A DNA stretch of 64,000 nt from Chloroflexota bacterium. GTDB taxonomy: Bacteria > Chloroflexota > Anaerolineae > Aggregatilineales > Phototrophicaceae. This document shows, piece after piece, positions 17,121 to 26,517 of the stretch; the stretch's first letter is position 1, and the number at the start of each line of letters is the position of its first letter. The notes under the pieces are model-generated. The model saw nothing but the letters and a program-made list of their open reading frames with translations. It made no database searches and had not been told where the DNA came from. The stretch spans positions 44,024-108,023 of the forward strand of contig JACAER010000014.1 of the NCBI GenBank assembly GCA_013388745.1. The letters are read 5' to 3'. The position numbers and the translations under genes are program-made.

Positions 17121-17930
17121 ATGAACAATGATCGTTTGATGCTGTTTGCCCTCGTGTGCGGCGCGCTGCTGGCGGCCTGCACCGCCGCGCCAACGCCCAC
17201 CCCCACGCTTGTGCCTTCGATCACGCCTTCGCCGCTGCCGACCTTGCAGCCGACCGCCACCGAAGAGCCGACGATGGTCAACAGCCTGCTGCTGGTGACG
17301 GCCACGCCCGATCCGCTGCTCACGCCGACCGAAACGCCGCTGGCGCTGCAAATTCAGCCGCTCACCGGCGAGAGCCTGCCGCCGCCGATCGCTATGACGC
17401 TGCCAGAGGGCTGGCAGGCGGGCTATAACACCTACGTGCTGCAAGCCTTCGATACGCTGATTCCGCTGCGTTTCGCGCTGTACACCGGGCCGGTCACGGG
17501 CGGCACGGGCTTCATCGTGCTGCTGTGGGCCGTGCCGAATCTCTCCGGCGCGAATCCCTTCGAGGCCAGCGGCGCTGATCCCAGCCTGTACGCCACCGGG
17601 CTGCTGCTGCTGCGTTCGATCATTGTCGAACCAGACTGCAACATTGGCACCGATGTCGAACGGCCATACACCGTGGGCGGCCAACCGGCGACAGGGATGC
17701 TTTTTTCGGCAGTCGCGTGTCCTTCCGGTCTGCCCGATACGCGCGGCTGGTTCGCGGCGCTGCCCGCCAACGGCCTGAACTTCGTGTTTTTTATGTACAG
17801 CGAGCCGATCGGCGCCATGACTGACGCGCAGCCGGAATTGCAGGCTATCCTGGACAGCGTGCGCTTTTTCAGCGCCGCCGATATTCAGGCCACTGCCGCC
17901 CATATGCCCACTGCCGCGCCAACGCCCTGA
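17121..17930 (+). CDS. Lipoprotein of unknown function
   Basis: A 269-residue predicted lipoprotein. The signal peptide carries a lipobox LLAAC, and the mature part opens with a Thr/Pro-rich linker of about 60 residues. A C-terminal domain of about 180 residues contains two cysteines that may pair and shows alternating beta-strand pattern. ATG 17121 is chosen because it places the signal peptide at the N terminus, with GGGAAA upstream. No family is recognised. Confidence 0.75.
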   Translation: MNNDRLMLFALVCGALLAACTAAPTPTPTLVPSITPSPLPTLQPTATEEPTMVNSLLLVTATPDPLLTPTETPLALQIQPLTGESLPPPIAMTLPEGWQAGYNTYVLQAFDTLIPLRFALYTGPVTGGTGFIVLLWAVPNLSGANPFEASGADPSLYATGLLLLRSIIVEPDCNIGTDVERPYTVGGQPATGMLFSAVACPSGLPDTRGWFAALPANGLNFVFFMYSEPIGAMTDAQPELQAILDSVRFFSAADIQATAAHMPTAAPTP

Positions 17931-18090
17931 CCTGTGCCAACGTTTTAATTTCCTAACGGCCTAACACTTTCGTCCACAGGCAGACGATAGTACACTCAGC
18001 AGTAGCGTGTATCTTGATGCTTCAAGTTGTTGCACACCTACTGTTGTGCGCTATAATCGTAATATAGTGTTAGATTGCGGAGTGGACGCT

Positions 18091-18654
18091 ATGCCAGCCG
18101 AAAAAAGCCATCGTTATCCACCGGGACTGCGTGTGATCGCTGCGACGGACATCACGGACAAAAATGGCAACGAAGTCAAAGCGGGAGCCACCGGCGTGGT
18201 GATCTCCGAAGTCGGCGGCATGATCGAGGTCGAGTTTAAGAACGGCACCTGGGGCGTGTACGCGCAGGAAATCAAAGTCAGCGACGACCAGCAGATCGCG
18301 CCGCCCACCAGCGGACTGCGTGCCATGACGGAGGCCGAAAAAGAACTGCAAATCACGATGCTGCGCGTCTCGCAAAGCACCGATTATCTGCGTCAGCACG
18401 CGATCGACTTCTACAGCGCGTGTTTGATCGCCGAAGAACTGCTGGAAGACACCGAAAACGAACGCGATGACCTGGAACGCCAGCTCCAGGAAGCCTATGA
18501 AGCGCTGCGTTTTTACGCCGACCATCACATCTATGTCAGCCGCGACACGCCGTTTTACGGGCGCAGCGGGTCAGTGATCGAAGAAGACGGCGGCAAACGG
18601 GCGCGCGCGGCGCTTTCGGCACAGCGCAAACGCTACGCGCCACGCAGCGCATGA
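18091..18654 (+). CDS. Hypothetical protein with SH3-like N-terminal domain and coiled coil
   Basis: A 187-residue protein. The first 65 residues look like a small beta-barrel (KAGATGVVISEVGGMIEVEF). Residues about 85-150 are strongly helical and acidic (AEELLEDTENERDDLERQLQ), a likely coiled coil. Its stop overlaps the next gene's start as ATGA, so the flavoprotein downstream is probably translationally coupled. No function assigned. Confidence 0.65.
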   Translation: MPAEKSHRYPPGLRVIAATDITDKNGNEVKAGATGVVISEVGGMIEVEFKNGTWGVYAQEIKVSDDQQIAPPTSGLRAMTEAEKELQITMLRVSQSTDYLRQHAIDFYSACLIAEELLEDTENERDDLERQLQEAYEALRFYADHHIYVSRDTPFYGRSGSVIEEDGGKRARAALSAQRKRYAPRSA

Positions 18655-19871
18655 ACGCCGATGTCGTCATTGTCGGCGCGGGAGCAGCCGGGCTGATGGC
18701 GGCGATCTGGGCAGCCCGGACACATCCACAGCGCTCGATTCTGCTTCTGGACGGCGCGCGCACACTCGGCGCAAAAATCCTGGTGGCGGGCGGCGGGCGC
18801 TGCAACGTGACCCACGATATGGTCGATGAAAACGCCTATGCCGGCGCGGCGCGCAACACGCTCAAAAAGGTGCTGCGGCGCTTCGATGTCGCGCAGACCA
18901 GCGCTTTTTTCCGCGAACTGGGCGTCGAACTCAAACGCGAAGACACGGGCAAATTGTTCCCGGTGACAGACAGCGCACGCACGGTGCTGGACGCGCTGCT
19001 GGCAGCGGCACGGGCGGCCAATGTCCAACTCCTGTATCCGCGCCGCGTGGAAAGCATCACGCGCACAGCCGGCGGTTTTTGCGTTTCCGGCCTATGGGGC
19101 AGCGTGGAAACGCCGCGTGTCGTGCTGGCGACGGGCGGCAGAAGTCTGCCCAAATCCGGCTCGGATGGGCAGGGCTACCGCCTGGCGCAGGCTTTGGGGC
19201 ATACCCTGACGCCGCGTATTTTCCCGGCGCTAGTGCCGCTGACGCTGCCCAAAGAGCATTTCATCTGCGCCTTGAGCGGTGTCACTGTCCCTGCGGCGCT
19301 GGAAGTGCGTTCGGCCACAGGCAAAAAACTGGCGCGCTTCAGCGATTCGACGCTGTGTACGCATTTTGGGCTGTCTGGCCCATCAGTGCTGGACATCAGC
19401 CGCTACTACATTGACGCCAAGTTAGATGACGCGCGCGCGCAGCTTTTTATCAATTGGCTGCCACACAAAAACAGCGAACAGGTCGCACAGGAATTGCAGC
19501 AGTTGGGGCATACAACGCTGCTGCGCTACCTGAGCGGCCAACTGCCGGAGCGTCTCTTGCGCGCGCTGCTGGCCGCTGCCGGCCTCGAAGCGGCCACGCG
19601 CGGCGATCAACTGACGCGCGCGGCGCGGCGGGCGCTGGTGCAGACGCTTACCGCCCTGCCGCTGCCAGTCACCGGCAATCGCGGTTATCTCTACGCTGAA
19701 GTCACGGCGGGGGGCGTGCCGCTGTCAGAAATCAAGGTCGAAACAATGGAATCGCGCGTGTGTCCCGGCCTGTTTTTGTGCGGCGAAATCTGCGATGTCG
19801 ATGGGCGCATCGGCGGCTACAATTTTCAGTGGGCGTGGTCGAGCGGCTATGTCGCCGGCCTATCCGTTTAA
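18651..19871 (+). CDS. NAD(P)/FAD-dependent oxidoreductase, BaiN/YhiN (HI0933) family
   Basis: A 406-residue flavoprotein. The N-terminal FAD motif VVIVGAGAAGLMAA, the family-specific GGGRCNVTH, the LATGGRSLPKSGSDGQGY segment and the C-terminal ICDVDGRIGGYNFQWAWSSG identify the HI0933 family. Members include a bile-acid 7-dehydroxylation enzyme, but most have unknown substrates. It overlaps the upstream gene by four bases and is 65 bases before comEA. Confidence 0.9.
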   Translation: MNADVVIVGAGAAGLMAAIWAARTHPQRSILLLDGARTLGAKILVAGGGRCNVTHDMVDENAYAGAARNTLKKVLRRFDVAQTSAFFRELGVELKREDTGKLFPVTDSARTVLDALLAAARAANVQLLYPRRVESITRTAGGFCVSGLWGSVETPRVVLATGGRSLPKSGSDGQGYRLAQALGHTLTPRIFPALVPLTLPKEHFICALSGVTVPAALEVRSATGKKLARFSDSTLCTHFGLSGPSVLDISRYYIDAKLDDARAQLFINWLPHKNSEQVAQELQQLGHTTLLRYLSGQLPERLLRALLAAAGLEAATRGDQLTRAARRALVQTLTALPLPVTGNRGYLYAEVTAGGVPLSEIKVETMESRVCPGLFLCGEICDVDGRIGGYNFQWAWSSGYVAGLSV

Positions 19872-19936
19872 ACCTGTTGGCACAATAATATTTCGACGTT
19901 ATGATTTCCCTGCCTGTATGTTGCGAGGGAAATCCG

Positions 19937-20536
19937 ATGAGCGACCTGCCCCCTGAGCCATCGCCGCGCATGACGATTGCCGCCTTTCTGATCGTCGCGG
20001 CGGCCATTATCGGCGGCCTTGTTTTGCTGCTGGCGACACGTCCCACCCCTGTCGCCATCACCATCAATCCGCCGCTGCCCACCCGGACACCCGAAGCCAC
20101 AGCCACACCCGGCCCGATCACTGTCTATGTCACAGGCGAAGTCGCGCAGCCCGGTGTGATCACACTGCCCTATGGCAGCCGTGTCGAAGCAGCGCTGGCG
20201 GCGGCGGGCGGCACAACCGAAAACGCCGATCTGGAGCGCGTGAATCTGGCCGGGATTTTGCGCGACGGCGATCAGGTACATGTGGCGGCGCGCACCAGCC
20301 AGGAGAGCGAAAGCGTGCTGGCAACGCCTTCGGGCGGCGGCGTGGTTTTTGTGAATCGCGCTGCGCTGGAAGAACTCATGACGCTGCCGGGAATCGGCCA
20401 AACGACCGCGCAGGCCATCATCGCCTATCGCGAGGCCAACGGCCCCTTCAGCAGTATGGAAGATTTAGATCAGGTGGAAGGCATCGGCCCCGGCACGCTG
20501 GCCAATCTCGAAGGATTGATCTCGTTCGAGCCGTGA
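19937..20536 (+). CDS. comEA: ComEA-like competence protein
   Basis: A 199-residue membrane-anchored DNA-binding protein. One N-terminal helix (about 12-35) is followed by a Thr/Pro linker, an SLBB domain (about 60-115, ITVYVTGEVAQPGVITLPYG) and a helix-hairpin-helix domain at the C terminus (FVNRAALEELMTLPGIGQTT ... VEGIGPGTLANLEGL). This is the standard ComEA order; ComEA receives DNA during natural transformation. ATG 19937 is preferred because GCGAGGGAAA precedes it. No comEC is nearby. Confidence 0.9.
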   Translation: MSDLPPEPSPRMTIAAFLIVAAAIIGGLVLLLATRPTPVAITINPPLPTRTPEATATPGPITVYVTGEVAQPGVITLPYGSRVEAALAAAGGTTENADLERVNLAGILRDGDQVHVAARTSQESESVLATPSGGGVVFVNRAALEELMTLPGIGQTTAQAIIAYREANGPFSSMEDLDQVEGIGPGTLANLEGLISFEP

Positions 20537-20547
20537 AAAACGGCTTT

Positions 20548-21498
20548 TCAGGATTCTTCTATATACAATTCCGCCAGCCGTTTGGTCTTGGCGAAGGTTT
20601 CGTACCAGCTTATCGGGCTGAGTCCCAGCTTCTCGCGGATCGTGTCCGGTTCAACGCCGGCCACATAATCGCGCACGGCGCATGTCCAGCGCAGCATCTC
20701 GAACGAAATCTTCGTTTCGATCTCCGCGCCTTTGCCGATGTCCTCCAGAATGTATTCCAGATTGCGCGAGGTGCAGGTGATGAGGCGTTCGCGCGGCTGG
20801 TACTGCGCCATATACTGGTCGAACAGCGCCAGCCAGGCAGGGTCGAGAAAGATTTTGCGTTCTTTGTAGATGTCGCGGGCTTTGCTGTGTTTGATGTCGA
20901 GGAAGGGCAGTTGGGGGTTGAGGCGGTTGATGCTGCGTGCGGTCAGTTCCATCGTCTCGTTCTTTTTGATCCCTGTATCGAGGATCAGCCGGAAGAGCAT
21001 TTCGGGGCGCGTGTCGCGTTCGGAAACGCCGCGCAGCGTGCGCTGCATCACGCGCGCCACCGCCAGCGCGCGCTCGATCTCTGAGGCCGACAAAATCACG
21101 GCCAGCGGCGCCGGCCCGGAACGCTGCAAAAGCGCTTTGGCGGGGTCGTGCGCCAGCACATGATTTTCCGTCAGCCACTTAAAATAGACTTTGAGCGTGG
21201 TCACGCGCCGGGCATAGGATTTGCGGCTGCACGGCACGCCGCGCCCGTTTTCTAGCCAATCCATGAACTGGTTCAGCAGATCGGTGGTGTAGCGGCCAAC
21301 AGGCGTTTTTTCGTTGGTGAATTCTGCCAGCAGCAGCAAATCGGACGTGAAGGCGCGCACGGTATGTTCCGATTTGCCGGCGCGTAACAAATGCTGCTGG
21401 AAGAGCGCCAGCGTATCGCGCAGCGCCGAAAAACGGTTGAGATCGCCGATAGAGGCGGGCTGCTGCGGGAACAGCGGGAGTTGTCGCACATCTGACAT
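20548..21498 (-). CDS. Tyrosine-recombinase-like protein with lost active site
   Basis: A 316-residue protein with an N-terminal SAM-like core-binding domain (about 25-115) and a C-terminal tyrosine-recombinase fold. Aligned with XerD, Arg I is Lys178 (TGIKKNE for TGLRxxE), the HxLR histidine is Glu267 while Arg270 is kept, the His/Trp position is Leu293, and the nucleophile Tyr is Phe302. The 23- and 9-residue spacings of the XerD motif are preserved exactly, so the alignment is firm. It probably binds DNA without strand cleavage. The frame is intact, so it is not a simple pseudogene. It is convergent with comEA, with no att-like repeats seen. Confidence 0.8.
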   Translation of the reverse strand: MSDVRQLPLFPQQPASIGDLNRFSALRDTLALFQQHLLRAGKSEHTVRAFTSDLLLLAEFTNEKTPVGRYTTDLLNQFMDWLENGRGVPCSRKSYARRVTTLKVYFKWLTENHVLAHDPAKALLQRSGPAPLAVILSASEIERALAVARVMQRTLRGVSERDTRPEMLFRLILDTGIKKNETMELTARSINRLNPQLPFLDIKHSKARDIYKERKIFLDPAWLALFDQYMAQYQPRERLITCTSRNLEYILEDIGKGAEIETKISFEMLRWTCAVRDYVAGVEPDTIREKLGLSPISWYETFAKTKRLAELYIEES

Positions 21499-21717
21499 AG
21501 CGTAAGCCGCTCCTCACACGCGCATGATTACTCCAAAGTCCATTTCTTTGTGCGCAGGGGCGAACTAGAGGCGCGCCGACCTGCCGAAATCATTTCTTAC
21601 AGCGTAGCGAGATATTACAACGATGTCAACTTTAGCGCGTGGGCGCTCGAACACCGGTTCTTGATCCACGCGCAACTTTTACCCATCGAGGCCAAACACG
21701 CGGATTCGGCTTCCGGG

Positions 21718-22590
21718 TTAGCCGGCCATCTGTCCGAAGTGCGCCAGCGTCCAACCCGCCGCTTGCAGTTCGCGCCGCAGTTCCGGGCTGCTGACAGCGG
21801 CGGTTTCTTCCTCGAAATTATAGCCCGCGATCCACTCGTAGCCCTGCTGCTGCAAGCCGCTCAGCGCGGCGCTGCGATATGCCGGGTGACAGACGACTTC
21901 CGTCACGCCGCGGCGTGGTTTGCGCAGTATCGCCCGCAGACGCGCCAATGTCAGATGCCCGGTATCGGTGAAGCCCAAAAAGCGCCCCGCCGTGCGCAGA
22001 TGGGCCGTGCGCGCCGCCGGCAGCGCCAGCAGACTCAGCAGCCCCAGCGCCAGCATGCCCGGCAAACGCCGCGGATGCGCTGTCAGCCACGAATCGGCAG
22101 GACGCGGCAGCCGCATATAACGTATGCCGTACAGATCGGCGATATCGGCAGCGATCTGTGGCAGCGGCGGCAGCAGATGAATATACTTGTGGCCGTCGAT
22201 ATGCGTGGGTTTGATACCTGCCTGGATGATTTTCGAGGTTTGCGCCTTAAACTCGCGCATGATGTTTTTGCGCGGGAATTTGCCGGTCAGCAGCGCGCGC
22301 ACATAGGGCGCATTGCTCAGCGGGAACCGTCCCGGTTCATCCATGCCCGGCACGAACACCGCCAGCCGCCCGATGTCGTCTACCGGACGGCCTTCTGTCA
22401 GCGTGAGATGCACGCCAACACCCAGCGTCGGGTTTTCGCGCGCCAGCCAGACGGCGTGGTCAAACGCCTGCCCGTTGGCCAGCAGCGAGGCGCTGGTGAC
22501 AATCCCCTGATGATGCGCGTCGATAATGGCGTTGTTGGTGCTTTCGGTCAATCCAAAATCGTCAGCGTTGACGATCAAATAATTGCTCAT
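21718..22590 (-). CDS. YdjC/HpnK-type carbohydrate deacetylase
   Basis: A 290-residue polysaccharide-deacetylase-like enzyme. Metal-site motifs NADDFG near the N terminus and THIDGHKYIHLLP in the middle match YdjC/ChbG proteins, which deacetylate chitooligosaccharides, and the related HpnK of hopanoid clusters. ATG 22590 is the family start. It stands apart, with about 220 bases upstream of its neighbour in either direction and no hopanoid genes in view, so the substrate is open. Confidence 0.85.
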   Translation of the reverse strand: MSNYLIVNADDFGLTESTNNAIIDAHHQGIVTSASLLANGQAFDHAVWLARENPTLGVGVHLTLTEGRPVDDIGRLAVFVPGMDEPGRFPLSNAPYVRALLTGKFPRKNIMREFKAQTSKIIQAGIKPTHIDGHKYIHLLPPLPQIAADIADLYGIRYMRLPRPADSWLTAHPRRLPGMLALGLLSLLALPAARTAHLRTAGRFLGFTDTGHLTLARLRAILRKPRRGVTEVVCHPAYRSAALSGLQQQGYEWIAGYNFEEETAAVSSPELRRELQAAGWTLAHFGQMAG

Positions 22591-22792
22591 AGGCGTTTCG
22601 GGCGCAACTGCAAGATTTCCATATCTAACATCAACTATACCGCAATCGCCGGGCAAATGACCAATCATTACTGACCACGTTTCGACAAAAAACGGGCTTC
22701 GCGGTAACTTCAATGGCGAAAACGCATCCCTGTTTTACATTCTAAACACGCAGCGTCCCGCGAGTCGGTCTAAAAAGTGAGAAAGGGCACGT

Positions 22793-24655
22793 ATGCAGAA
22801 AAAATCATGGTCATTAGCGCTGCTGCGAATTGTGCTTGTCGGCGCTGTATGCAGCGCTGTGCTGTTCGGCGTGCGGGCGCAGGAGCACGGCGCGCTCTGG
22901 CCAGCGTGGGAAAACAAAGACATCGCCAGCCTGAGCGACGATAACAGCGGCGCGACCTTCGCGCTCAGCACGGAGGTGCTGTCGCCCGCCGGCAGCGCGA
23001 CGCTGCAAGTGACGCCGGGCGGCGCCGCCGACGAAACCAAGCTCGCTTTCCCGGTCAGCGGGGCGGCGTTACAGGAGTGGGCGGCGTATGAGCAGCTTCA
23101 ACTGGAAGTCTATCTGCCAGAAAGCAACACCCTGAATGCCAACCGGTTCTTTTTAGGCATGGCGCAGGTGACCGACGGTTGGGCGTGGGTCGATGGCGTA
23201 TTCGGGCAGGCGCAGGGCGAAGACGGCTGGATTCAGGTGCTTTACACCCCCAGCGCCGCCATGCGCAGCGCCGACCCCGACGGCGATTATGTGCTGTATT
23301 TCGCCTTCTTCAATGAAAATGCGCAGGGAAAAAGCCCCCTGACAGAGGCCTTTTATCTGGGCAGTATCGCGCTGCTCACACCCATCGTTGCAGACACGTC
23401 TGCGGCTGACAGCCGCTATCAGGCTGAAGTCGATACGCTGCTGGCTATGGACGACGCCGCCTTGATCGAGGCGGTCGCGCGCGCAACCTTCGATTATTTC
23501 TGGTACGAGGCGAACCCAGAAAACGGCCTTGTCAAAGACCGCAGCACCGCCGCTTCGCCCGCCAGCATCGCCGCTGTCGGTTTCGGACTCTCGGCGCTCA
23601 CGATTGCCGCAGATCGTGGCTGGATCAGCGCTGATCTGGCCTACGAACGGGCGCTGGTCACGCTGCAAACCTTTGCCAGCGGTTTTGCGGCGGGCGAAAA
23701 CGGGTTCTTCTACCACTTTATCGACATGCAAAGCGGCGAACGCATGTGGGCCAGCGAACTGTCGTCGATTGACACCGCGCTGTTGATTGCCGGCGCGCTC
23801 TCTGCCGGCCAGTACTTCGCCGGCACAGAAGTCGCGCAGTTGGCGCAGCAGCTTTACGAAAACGTCGATTGGCAGTGGATGACACGCGGACGCGACCACG
23901 TGGCGATGGGCTGGACGCCGGAGGGCGGCTTTTTAGGGGCTTCATGGGATCATTTTGACGAAAGCCTGCTGCTTTATGTGCTGGCGATCGGTTCGCCGAC
24001 GTACCCGCTGGCGGCGGACATCTGGGCAAGCTGGCGGCGTCCGGTCAACGTGCGCGGCGAATACATCTACTTGCCGGGCGAACCGCTGTTCGTCTATCAG
24101 TATCCGCTGGCCTGGCTGGATCTGCGCAGCCGGGAAGATGCCTACGCCAATTATTTTAACAACACGACGCGCGCTTGCCAACGCAACCGGCAGGTCAGCG
24201 CCGCCAGCGCCGATACCGTCGCGACCTATCAATACGGCGTGTGGGGGATCAGCGCCTCCGACGGGCCCAACGGCTACCGTGCCTATGGCGCTTCGGACGC
24301 CAATCACGACGGCACGATCGCGCCCTACGCCGCCACCGCCTGTTTGCCCTTCACGCCCGCCGCCGCGCTGGAGTCGATGCGCGCGCTGCTGACCCACTAC
24401 GGCGCGCAGGTCTGGCGCGAATATGGCTTTGTCAGCGCCATCAACGCCCAAGTGAACTGGTTTTCCGACGAGCACATCGGCATTGATCAGGGCGATATCC
24501 TGCTGATGATCGCCAATTATCAGGATGGCTTCATGTGGGAGTTGATGGCACAGAACACATACATCCAGAACGCGCTGACGGCGATGGGCTTCGTGGAGTC
24601 CCGCGGCGATTATGCCGTGACGCCCGCCTATCTGGCGCAGGTTCAGGGAAGGTGA
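22793..24655 (+). CDS. Secreted GH144-like beta-glucanase (PF10091 glycoamylase domain)
   Basis: A 620-residue exported enzyme. A signal peptide ends at VRAQ-E. Residues about 30-200 form a beta-sandwich of carbohydrate-binding type (ATLQVTPGGAADETKLAFPV). The catalytic alpha/alpha-barrel (about 225-610) has the PF10091 pattern: ATFDYFWYEANPENGLVKDRS at the start, SIAAVGFGLSALTIAADRGW, WGISASDGPNGYRAYG and IDQGDILLMIANYQDGFMW. Families with this domain include GH144, endo-beta-1,2-glucanases. It faces the nine-gene transport operon and has a cytoplasmic paralogue at 40880. It likely cuts polysaccharide outside the cell; linkage is inferred. Confidence 0.85.
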   Translation: MQKKSWSLALLRIVLVGAVCSAVLFGVRAQEHGALWPAWENKDIASLSDDNSGATFALSTEVLSPAGSATLQVTPGGAADETKLAFPVSGAALQEWAAYEQLQLEVYLPESNTLNANRFFLGMAQVTDGWAWVDGVFGQAQGEDGWIQVLYTPSAAMRSADPDGDYVLYFAFFNENAQGKSPLTEAFYLGSIALLTPIVADTSAADSRYQAEVDTLLAMDDAALIEAVARATFDYFWYEANPENGLVKDRSTAASPASIAAVGFGLSALTIAADRGWISADLAYERALVTLQTFASGFAAGENGFFYHFIDMQSGERMWASELSSIDTALLIAGALSAGQYFAGTEVAQLAQQLYENVDWQWMTRGRDHVAMGWTPEGGFLGASWDHFDESLLLYVLAIGSPTYPLAADIWASWRRPVNVRGEYIYLPGEPLFVYQYPLAWLDLRSREDAYANYFNNTTRACQRNRQVSAASADTVATYQYGVWGISASDGPNGYRAYGASDANHDGTIAPYAATACLPFTPAAALESMRALLTHYGAQVWREYGFVSAINAQVNWFSDEHIGIDQGDILLMIANYQDGFMWELMAQNTYIQNALTAMGFVESRGDYAVTPAYLAQVQGR

Positions 24656-24691
24656 GCCAGGCAGCGCGCGGCGGCGGCCTGCTGCGCGCGC

Positions 24692-25633
24692 TTATTCGCC
24701 GGTGATACCCGTCATTTCGACGGATTCCACGAACCAGCGCTGCAAAATGAAGTACATCACCAGCAGCGGCAGAATGTTCAGGAACGTGCCGCTCATCTTG
24801 ACCGCTTCGTTCAGCCGGTCGAAGATGTTGACCGTGCCCGGCGGGTACAGGTTTTCGTAGGCCTGCGTAAAGCGCGAAAGCTGCATCGGCAGCGTTGTCA
24901 GGCCGCCTTCGAGATAAATGACGGTCAGGAAGGTTTCGTTCCAGTACCAGACGACGGAGAAAATGAACGCCACGATATACGCCGGCAGCGCCGAGGGCAC
25001 CGCGATAGTGAGGAAGATGCGCACATCAGACGCGCCGTCGAGCTGTGCCGATTCTTCCAGCACTTTGGGCAGCGAAATGAAGCTCTGATAGAAGATCAGA
25101 ATAAAAATGGCGCTCTTATAGCCCTGCCCCAGCAGCGCCGGCAGGATAAGCGCCAGCGGATTGCCCAGCAGCCCCAGATCGCGATACGTCAGCATTTGCG
25201 GGATCACGGTGTTTTGCGGCGGGATAATGAAGGTCGCCAGCAGCAGCGCAAAGATGATCGGCTTGCCCCAGAAGCGATAGCGCGCCAACCCATAGCCCAC
25301 CAGCGAGGCGACAATCGTCTGGAGCAGCGACGGGGCGATGCTCATCATAATCGAAGTCAACAGGGTGTCGGGATAGTCCAGCACGCGCCAAGCGCGCTCG
25401 TAATTGCCCAGAAAAAGCTCGCTGGGCACCCACTGCACCATCGGATTCAGCAGGTCATTCGGGCTTTTCATGCTGGTGATAAACATAAACAGCAGTGGTT
25501 GCAGGTAGACGAAGCCGATAGCGATCAGCAGCGCGTACAGCACAATGTTAAACAGCAGCCCACGATGCGCGCGGCCACCAAACAGCAAACTGCGCAGGCG
25601 CTCTGCGATAGGATGTTGGAGGATATGGCTCAC
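24692..25633 (-). CDS. Sugar ABC transporter permease (MalG type)
   Basis: A 313-residue inner-membrane permease with six predicted helices and the EAA-loop segment EESAQLDGASDVRIFLTIAVP, which contacts the ATPase. The start is GTG 25633, overlapping the upstream permease stop as GTGA; a longer frame upstream is a shadow of that gene. It ends the nine-gene operon. It pairs with the MalF-type permease at 25630. No ATPase gene is present in the locus. Confidence 0.92.
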   Translation of the reverse strand: MSHILQHPIAERLRSLLFGGRAHRGLLFNIVLYALLIAIGFVYLQPLLFMFITSMKSPNDLLNPMVQWVPSELFLGNYERAWRVLDYPDTLLTSIMMSIAPSLLQTIVASLVGYGLARYRFWGKPIIFALLLATFIIPPQNTVIPQMLTYRDLGLLGNPLALILPALLGQGYKSAIFILIFYQSFISLPKVLEESAQLDGASDVRIFLTIAVPSALPAYIVAFIFSVVWYWNETFLTVIYLEGGLTTLPMQLSRFTQAYENLYPPGTVNIFDRLNEAVKMSGTFLNILPLLVMYFILQRWFVESVEMTGITGE

Positions 25634-26517
25634 TGCCCGCTCCTTTTCGCCCACTGCACCAGGAAGAAATAGACGATGCCCAGCAGGAGAATCATCACGG
25701 CGAAATAAATGAAGGCCATCGCGCTGGCGTAGCCGATGCCGCCCTGCACGTCGTAGGTCTGGTCGTAGATGTGGCGGATCACCTGATTTTCGGAGAAGTG
25801 CGAGAGGGTGACGATGGTATACACCGCGTTGACAATCGTCGCGGTAGAAAGCGAAGGCAGGATGATTTTCCAGAACTGTTCCCAGCCCGAGGCGCCGTCG
25901 ATAGCGGCGGCCTCGTAGATGCTTTTGTCGATTTTTTGCAGACTCGCCAGATAGATCAGGATTTGCACGCCCGAAAACCACAGAATGAGGATGAACGAGG
26001 TGAGCAGATATTCGACCGGTGTGCGCAGCGCACGCGGGAGCTGAGTCAGGAAATCGACCACCGCCGGAAGATCGGCGATACCGGGCGCAGAGGCCGCCCC
26101 CTGCGCCGTCAGTTCGCGGATGACCGGCCCGCTGGTAATGACAATCGGTAAGAAGAAAATGACCCGAAACAGGTCTTTGAACTTGAACTTGAGGTTGAGA
26201 AACAGCGCAATAATCATGGCGAAGATCAGCACGATGGGCACGGAGACCAGCGTTTCAATCGTATAGCCGATCAGCAGTTCGATGAAGTTCGGGTCCGTAA
26301 AGAGCGCGCGGGTATAGTTGCCCCACTCCACAAAGCTCAGATTGATGCTGCTGGCGGTCACGGTGACCTGATTCAGGCTGTAAAAGAAAGTCTGGATCAG
26401 GGGCAGGAGCGTGAAAATCGAAAAGCCGACGATCCAGATCAGGATGAAGGCATAACCATGCAGCGCCTCGCGGGCGCGCAGACTGATCCCACGACGAAAG
26501 AGGCGGCGCATGGTCAT
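25630..26517 (-). CDS. Sugar ABC transporter permease (MalF type)
   Basis: A 295-residue permease with six predicted helices. The EAA loop reads [21 protein letters not shown]. It overlaps the DUF5696-like gene upstream by four bases (ATGA) and the MalG-type gene downstream by four, so the three are translated together. A large periplasmic loop (about 145-175, Ala/Pro-rich) is longer than in the other MalF-type permease of the locus. Confidence 0.92.
   Translation of the reverse strand: MTMRRLFRRGISLRAREALHGYAFILIWIVGFSIFTLLPLIQTFFYSLNQVTVTASSINLSFVEWGNYTRALFTDPNFIELLIGYTIETLVSVPIVLIFAMIIALFLNLKFKFKDLFRVIFFLPIVITSGPVIRELTAQGAASAPGIADLPAVVDFLTQLPRALRTPVEYLLTSFILILWFSGVQILIYLASLQKIDKSIYEAAAIDGASGWEQFWKIILPSLSTATIVNAVYTIVTLSHFSENQVIRHIYDQTYDVQGGIGYASAMAFIYFAVMILLLGIVYFFLVQWAKRSGQ

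Noticed and set aside
21499..21717. Attachment-site-like repeats around the recombinase gene
   Set aside because: No direct repeats or tRNA end were seen on either side, and the protein lacks catalytic residues.
25634..25981. N-terminal extension of the MalG-type permease frame
   Set aside because: It lies wholly inside the MalF-type permease gene and the GTG at 25633 gives the correct family start with overlap.
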